Part shown: positions 6,893 to 7,740 of the stretch, one piece after another
Layout: the number at the start of each line of letters is the position of its first letter
Numbering within the stretch: the first letter of the stretch is position 1
From: an uncultured Caulobacterales bacterium
GTDB lineage: Bacteria > Pseudomonadota > Alphaproteobacteria > Caulobacterales > Maricaulaceae
Direction of reading: 5' to 3'
Length of the DNA stretch: 7,740 nt
Assembly: GCA_938007945.1 (NCBI GenBank)
Contig: CALLME010000269.1
Span: 1 to 7,740 of the forward strand
Program-made: the position numbers and the translations under genes
Notes under the pieces: generated by a model
Told to the model about the DNA's origin: nothing
What the model saw: only the letters and a program-made list of their open reading frames with translations
Database searches by the model: none

Positions 6893-7338
6893 TACTGACT
6901 GATTGGATCCGTGACGAGGCCAAGATTTGAGTAACCTGCCGCATTGACGCGCGCCATAACTTTCATCACTGACCCGTAATCGGACGCATCATCTCCGCGC
7001 AGATAGATCCGCTCGTCATAGCCATTTTGCGCAATCGCAGTCAGGCGCGTGACGATGTCATCAAGTGAGACTTCGGTTTCTTGCAAGAAAACCTTGCCGT
7101 CTTTATCGACTGTAATCGTAATTGGCTCAGTCTCTGACGGCAGCGACTTTGCATCCGTTTTAGGCAGCTCAACTGGCACACCCACGGACAGCAGCGGGGC
7201 TGCGACCATAAACACGATGAGCAGAACAAGCATAACGTCCACAAGCGGCGTGACGTTAATCTCTGCATTGAGCTTACTGCGGCGAGAGCGGCGTCTACCC
7301 CCTCGCCCGCCTGCGCGTGATGTCGTGCCTATCGCCAT
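6892..7338 (-). CDS. tolR: TolR, proton-channel subunit of the Tol motor (ExbD family)
   Basis: TolR pairs with TolQ in the inner membrane to use the proton gradient, and its periplasmic domain dimerises and can contact peptidoglycan. The 148-residue product has an Arg/Gly-rich cytoplasmic start (8-22), the conserved NVTPLVDVMLVLLIVFM segment at 29-45 with the essential membrane Asp34 (equivalent to Asp23 in E. coli), and a periplasmic domain from about 52 to the end. Length matches the family (142 in E. coli). The ATG comes two bases after the tolQ stop, with a partial Shine-Dalgarno sequence (AAGG, ten bases upstream) inside tolQ; the stop overlaps the tolA start by one base. This packing suggests coupled translation of tolQ, tolR and tolA in fixed proportions. 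ExbD is the close alternative, but the neighbours settle it as TolR. Confidence 0.97.
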   Translation of the reverse strand: MAIGTTSRAGGRGGRRRSRRSKLNAEINVTPLVDVMLVLLIVFMVAAPLLSVGVPVELPKTDAKSLPSETEPITITVDKDGKVFLQETEVSLDDIVTRLTAIAQNGYDERIYLRGDDASDYGSVMKVMARVNAAGYSNLGLVTDPISQ

Positions 7339-7340
7339 GT

Positions 7341-7740
7341 TTACGCGCCCTTACCGAGCTTACGAGACAGAATGGCGGACAGCTCATCAGCGTAGCCTTC
7401 AAGACGCGCCGCATATTTATCCAAATCATTGGAAAACTTATTGTAGAAAATGACCGCAGGGATCGCGGCAATCAGGCCGAGCGCTGTAGCAAAGAGGGCT
7501 TCCGCAATCCCAGGGGCCACAACTGACAAATTCGTATTTTGCGTTGCCGCAATCGCGCGAAACGCGTTCATAATGCCCCAGACGGTCCCGAACAGTCCAA
7601 TAAACACAGAGGCCGAGCCAATGGTCGCCAGAACAGACATACCGCGCTCAGCTTTGGCGAGTTCGCGGTTCACGACGAGGTTCATCACGCGGTCAATCCG
7701 TTCATGCGTGCTGTGCAGCATGAGTTCTGAGCGCGCGCCA
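7341..7740 (-). CDS. tolQ: TolQ, motor subunit of the Tol system (MotA/TolQ/ExbB family), 5' part outside window
   Basis: TolQ forms the ring of inner-membrane subunits around TolR. Only the last 132 codons are inside the window; the frame stays open through base 7740, so the Met codon at 7721 is internal and is not the real start. Visible are the end of the cytoplasmic loop, the second membrane helix with IGLFGTVWGIMNAF (Thr at 7584-7586), the third helix with EALFATALGLIAAIPAVIFYN (Thr at 7485-7487), and a charged C-terminal tail. The two membrane threonines correspond to the conserved Thr145 and Thr178 of E. coli TolQ that line the proton path with TolR Asp. The stop TAA lies two bases before the tolR ATG. 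ExbB is the close relative, but the gene order tolQ-tolR-tolA-tolB-pal makes TolQ clear. The missing part would hold the first membrane helix and any operon promoter or upstream ybgC-type gene. Confidence 0.97.
   Translation of the reverse strand, partial: GARSELMLHSTHERIDRVMNLVVNRELAKAERGMSVLATIGSASVFIGLFGTVWGIMNAFRAIAATQNTNLSVVAPGIAEALFATALGLIAAIPAVIFYNKFSNDLDKYAARLEGYADELSAILSRKLGKGA

Noticed and set aside
7341..7721. A stand-alone 126-residue protein starting at the Met codon at 7721.
   Set aside because: The frame continues open to the window edge, and the product is plainly the C-terminal part of TolQ, so this Met is internal.
1..7740. A novel system, mobile element, CRISPR array, RNA gene or transferred island.
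   Set aside because: Every long coding region is a recognised core gene in its standard alphaproteobacterial order, base composition looks even throughout, and no terminal repeats, tRNA-like folds or spaced repeat arrays were seen.

Overview
The window is a conserved chromosomal block from a Gram-negative bacterium, almost certainly an alphaproteobacterium. All genes lie on the minus strand. Read in the direction of transcription, from high to low coordinates, the order is tolQ (3' part), tolR, tolA, tolB, pal, cpoB (ybgF), tilS, ftsH (5' part). In gammaproteobacteria such as E. coli the Tol-Pal cluster ends at cpoB. Linkage onward to tilS and ftsH is the arrangement known from Caulobacter, rhizobia and relatives. 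GC content looks close to 50% by eye, so a moderate-GC marine lineage such as the Hyphomonas/Maricaulis/Robiginitomaculum group is plausible, but the sequence read alone does not fix the genus.

Region by region: 7740-6068 holds tolQ-tolR-tolA, packed tightly (a 2-base gap, then a 1-base TAATG overlap), which encode the inner-membrane energised motor. tolB (6020-4689) follows after a 47-base gap. A 248-base AT-rich gap then precedes pal (4440-3862). This gap carries two copies of a 10-base repeat 42 bases apart and a candidate promoter. pal is followed by a convincing rho-independent terminator (stem 3814-3839). cpoB (3671-2760) therefore probably starts from its own promoter, for which a weak candidate exists. 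tilS (2707-1442) follows after 52 bases. A 95-base gap then leads to ftsH (1346 to beyond base 1).

How the genes work together: TolQ and TolR form a proton-driven motor that energises TolA. TolA spans the periplasm and acts on TolB and on the outer-membrane lipoprotein Pal, which binds peptidoglycan. This supports outer-membrane constriction and integrity during division. CpoB links this machinery to peptidoglycan synthesis. TilS (lysidine synthesis on tRNA-Ile2) and FtsH (membrane AAA+ zinc protease) are housekeeping neighbours with different jobs.

I found no mobile elements, RNA genes, CRISPR arrays, phage genes, pseudogenes or clear novel system. The items most worth a second look are regulatory: the phased repeats upstream of pal, and the terminator that splits the tol-pal cluster before cpoB.
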